Source of the DNA: an uncultured Rubrobacteraceae bacterium
GTDB taxonomy: Bacteria > Actinomycetota > Rubrobacteria > Rubrobacterales > Rubrobacteraceae
Direction of reading: 5' to 3'
NCBI GenBank assembly: GCA_902805985.1
Contig: CADCUW010000689.1
Span: forward strand, 1 to 8,961
DNA: 8,961 bases
The notes under the pieces are model-generated. The model ran no database searches and was not told the DNA's origin. It saw nothing but the letters and a program-made list of their open reading frames with translations. Shown piece by piece: positions 6,939 through 8,961 of the stretch. Each line of letters opens with the position of its first letter. Positions within the stretch are counted from its first letter, which is position 1. Position numbers and translations under genes: made by a program.

Positions 6939-8186
6939 CTAGGAGATACCCCGTCGCGGTACCCGGCCTACCATGCGGGCCACGAACGCGACGTTCATGC
7001 GCAGGATCTCCAGCGCAAAATCGTAGTCGATGTGATCGATGGTGTCCGCGCCGGAGTGGACGTTGGTGCCGTCGGCCCCTTCGATCGTAAGTACCGCCGG
7101 AATTCCTGCGTCGATAAAGGGAACGTGATCGCTGGCGAACGGGTGCAGAGAGGTTTCAACAGCGAGTCGTGTGTAGGTCATAGCGGCTTGGCTCAGGCGG
7201 TCGATGACCTTCTGCGACGAGGGCGCGCCTTCGATCAGTACGCTGTGGGTGGGGACGTTCAAAGTTCCGATCATGTCCATGTTGACGACGGCTCGTATCC
7301 TCTCCCTCTCCGCGGCCGGTAGGTTTGCCAAGTACTGCTTGCTGCCGAGCAGCCCTTCCTCTTCTCCGCCGAAGAGTACGGCCCTCAGGTCGTGCTCGCC
7401 GCGATGATCTTCGAAAGCGCGCATCATCTCTATCAGGCCGGCGCTTCCGCTCCCGTTGTCGTCCGCGCCGGGCGCGGGCGCCGCAGGCCCACCCTGGGTA
7501 TTGATCGAGTCCAGGTGGGCCGTGACGAGCACGACCCCGCGCGCACCGTTGGCGTGTCCCTCTTTGTCGGCAACAACGTTCTGGCCGGGGTTGCCGTCGA
7601 CCACGATATCCTGTAGTCGGGCTACGTAACCCATGGCTTCCAGTTGTTCCCGCGCCCAGGCTGCAGCGTTGGCGAAGTGGGCGCTGGTCGAGTAGCGGGT
7701 CGGAAACGAGACCAAGTGGGCGAGATCCGCCTCCAGGGGAGCCCACCAACTTGGAGACGAGTTCTTGGATCCAGGCAATCGGCGTGCCTCGCTCGGCGGT
7801 CGGGTGGCGCGAGTCGAATACGACCTGATTATCCCGCAGGGGCAGCACCCCGTAGCAGGTCTCGTTCCCTCCGCGAGCCGGCGGGCCCGTTCACGCTCGA
7901 GGTCTACGAGTAGAATGCGGCCACGATTCAGGATGACGGGAACGTCCGGGTGCTCCTGCTCGAAGAGGCGCCCGTTTTGGACCACCACGTGCAGGTGCTC
8001 CCTCTCCACGCTGGCCCGGCACTCCCGTAGTGCGCCCCTCCCCGGGCGCTCAGCGGACGCATCCCACCGCGCTTCGTCCGAGACGAGCAGTACTTCGTCC
8101 CCGAAACGCGCCCATGAGGCGCCGGGCGGCACGTCCGGTGGCGTACCGGGAGCATCGGGCGTTAGGCGATACGTGGCAAGCTTCAT
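6939..8186 (-). CDS. M28-family metallopeptidase with two compensating frameshifts, 415 aa
   Basis: A di-zinc aminopeptidase-type enzyme. In the C-terminal two-thirds the zinc ligands are visible: His224 and Asp226 in TAHLDS, Asp242 in GADDNGSGSAG, Glu275 (catalytic) and Glu276 in FGGEEEGLLGS, Asp304 in VNMDMIG and His377 in TNVHSGADT. The N-terminal ~150 residues are a separate region with no signal peptide, so the enzyme is probably cytoplasmic. The start ATG at 8186 has GAGGTGA 6 bases upstream. Residues 111-149 as read (CCPCG, many Ser, Arg and Pro) do not look like protein, whereas the neighbouring frame reads CYGVLPLRDNQVVFD through ELVSKLVGS, which joins well to both sides. One base missing near 7857-7860 and one extra G in the run at 7736-7739 would explain this. 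Length is unchanged. The active-site domain is intact, so activity is possible. Substrate is unknown. Confidence 0.82.
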   Translation of the reverse strand: MKLATYRLTPDAPGTPPDVPPGASWARFGDEVLLVSDEARWDASAERPGRGALRECRASVEREHLHVVVQNGRLFEQEHPDVPVILNRGRILLVDLERERARRLAEGTRPATGCCPCGIIRSYSTRATRPPSEARRLPGSKNSSPSWWAPLEADLAHLVSFPTRYSTSAHFANAAAWAREQLEAMGYVARLQDIVVDGNPGQNVVADKEGHANGARGVVLVTAHLDSINTQGGPAAPAPGADDNGSGSAGLIEMMRAFEDHRGEHDLRAVLFGGEEEGLLGSKQYLANLPAAERERIRAVVNMDMIGTLNVPTHSVLIEGAPSSQKVIDRLSQAAMTYTRLAVETSLHPFASDHVPFIDAGIPAVLTIEGADGTNVHSGADTIDHIDYDFALEILRMNVAFVARMVGRVPRRGIS

Positions 8187-8229
8187 TCCCGGTCACCTCA
8201 CACTACACGTAGGTCGCACGGAGCGCGGA

Positions 8230-8520
8230 CTACTTCTCTATGACCAACCGATTCTCATCCACGAAAGCTATCTTCATGATGCGGGGCGGCGCCGGCGACG
8301 CCGGGCGGAGAACGAGACGGTCGTCGCCCTCCAGTTCCCAGGAACCCTGGGTCTCCAGCGGGCGATCGGCCGGACCGATTCCACCTTCGACCAGCCTGCC
8401 ACCGGACATGAGCTCGATGAAACCGCGATGAACCGGGAACAGATTTCGGGGGAACTTGGACTCTCTGCGGGGAATTTTTCTGAAGAGGATTCCCGCGCCT
8501 GGCCGGGGAACCCGCGCCCA
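8230..8520 (-). pseudogene. 3' part of a small uncharacterised protein gene, start lost
   Basis: The minus-strand frame ending at TAG 8230-8232 reads convincingly as protein over its last ~75 codons: FPVHRGFIEL, GGRLVEGGIGPADRPLETQ, GSWELEGDDRLVLRP and KIAFVDENRLVIEK. The pattern RGF-ELx-DGxFVE-GIGPxDRP followed by GxWE recalls a family of small hypothetical bacterial proteins, recognised from memory only. The frame is open back to TAA at 8677-8679 but has no ATG, GTG or TTG before ATG 8409, which would give only 59 residues and cut the domain. Upstream of about 8520 the frame is rich in Pro and Arg with poor codon use; a short plausible stretch (ATG near 8582, MVQNPLSGGLLEPQLV) lies in a neighbouring frame, so a frameshift may split the gene. 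It sits 43 bases upstream of the peptidase gene on the same strand. It may be a decayed gene or contain a sequence error. Confidence 0.5.
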
Positions 8521-8711
8521 TGCTATCGGGGCGCCACCAACTGTGGTTCTAGGAGACCGCCGGAGAGAGGGTTCTGGACCATCCCGTATCTCTTCCGCAA
8601 AGGGTCGGACCGGGCGAGGCCGCAGATCCCCGGCGGTACCTACTTCCGGGTCATGACGGCAACTCTCTCCGGGCCATTAGCAAAGCAGAGGCATGAACCG
8701 GCTCGCTCGTT
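8521..8711. other. Gap with no convincing gene
   Basis: This stretch, between the fragment and the membrane-protein gene, shows no ribosome site leading into a good frame, no RNA gene and no clear terminator. It is less GC-rich at third positions in every frame than the neighbouring genes. It may hold the remnants of the 5' end of the fragment at 8230-8520 and that gene's promoter. Confidence 0.4.
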
Positions 8712-8961
8712 CTAGACCTTATCCTCCGGCTGCGGGGCGCTCTCGCCGCTGGCGAAGGTGAAGTAGGCCTCGGGGTCGTCGGCGCTGATCCTACCGGCCT
8801 TTATGAGCGCGAACCGAAAGGCGAGCCCGCCCGTCAGAACGAGCAGCGAGGAGAGGATGCTCTTCCCGCGCGTCTCCTTGCCGGAGAAGAGAAGGGCGGC
8901 CGGGGCCGCGATGCCGGAGAGCAACGCGCCGCCGACGAAGAGCGGGGCGACCGACTTCGAG
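8712..8961 (-). CDS. C-terminal end of an NrfD/PsrC-like membrane protein, 5' end outside window
   Basis: The minus-strand frame is open from the right edge to TAG at 8712. The 82 visible residues contain two hydrophobic segments (APLFVGGALLSGIAAPAALL and ILSSLLVLTGGLAFRFALI) separated by a short charged loop, and a polar tail rich in Asp, Glu and Pro. The GGLAFRFALIKAGRISADDPEA stretch is like the end of NrfD/polysulfide reductase membrane subunits, which pass electrons between quinol and a partner iron-sulfur protein. An internal TTG at 8924 is not a start, since codons upstream of it (SKSVAPLFVGGA) continue the same hydrophobic segment. The family call rests on this short piece and is tentative; another multi-pass membrane protein is possible. 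Confidence 0.55.
   Translation of the reverse strand, partial: SKSVAPLFVGGALLSGIAAPAALLFSGKETRGKSILSSLLVLTGGLAFRFALIKAGRISADDPEAYFTFASGESAPQPEDKV

Noticed and set aside
7156..7848. 230-codon minus frame starting with MLPLRDNQ as a separate gene
   Set aside because: Only its first ~40 residues look like protein and these belong to the peptidase; after 7736 it turns into a shadow.
8203..8212. CTAC-AC-GTAG small inverted repeat upstream of the peptidase gene
   Set aside because: Only 4-bp arms; such repeats are expected by chance.
7765..8715. 316-codon plus-strand open frame over the peptidase start and the fragment
   Set aside because: It is Ser/Arg/Pro-rich, has no ribosome site and overlaps a minus-strand gene with clear zinc ligands; a shadow frame.
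1..8961. CRISPR array, tRNA/rRNA, integrase, transposase, toxin-antitoxin or defence genes
   Set aside because: No regularly spaced repeats, no RNA gene signatures and no matching protein motifs were seen on either strand; the window does not show a new system that I can support.

Overview
The window is GC-rich bacterial DNA. Third codon positions are almost all G or C, starts include TTG, and many genes sit next to each other in divergent or convergent pairs. Gene content and protein style suggest a high-GC actinobacterium, possibly in or near Rubrobacter. That placement is inferred from general familiarity; no marker gene (rRNA, ribosomal protein) is present to prove it.

Layout from left to right. 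Bases 3-989 (+) hold the 3' nine-tenths or so of a YbdK-type carboxylate-amine (glutamate-cysteine) ligase gene cut by the window edge. Bases 990-1182 separate it from a convergent gene and contain a strong GGGCGGGTTT palindrome and a second hairpin; this looks like a dispersed repeat or terminator block. Bases 1183-2781 (-) encode a CPA1/NhaP-type Na+/H+ antiporter with a long cytoplasmic tail. A 136-base divergent promoter region follows, then 2918-4513 (+) encodes a DASS/SLC13-type sodium:anion (dicarboxylate or sulfate) symporter. Next, 4640-6349 (+) is a PhoD-like metallophosphatase with a possible leaderless promoter, and 6457-6855 (+) is a small single-domain cupin.

On the other strand, convergent with the cupin gene, 6939-8186 (-) encodes an M28-family metallopeptidase. 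Its reading frame appears to carry two compensating single-base shifts about 120 bases apart. Upstream of it, 8230 to about 8520 (-) is the 3' part of a small uncharacterised protein with no plausible full-length start, and the rest up to 8711 holds nothing convincing. Bases 8712-8961 (-) are the C-terminal end of an integral membrane protein resembling NrfD/PsrC, cut by the right edge.

How the genes fit together: the antiporter and the sodium-coupled anion symporter share a divergent control region and are functionally linked in principle, since one makes or uses a Na+ gradient and the other spends it. The phosphatase and cupin may be co-transcribed. The remaining genes look like ordinary chromosomal housekeeping or accessory functions. 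I do not see a defence system, CRISPR array, prophage, integrase, transposase or biosynthetic cluster. The most interesting points are the broken or frame-shifted stretch at 7736-8711 and the palindromic repeat at 990-1182.
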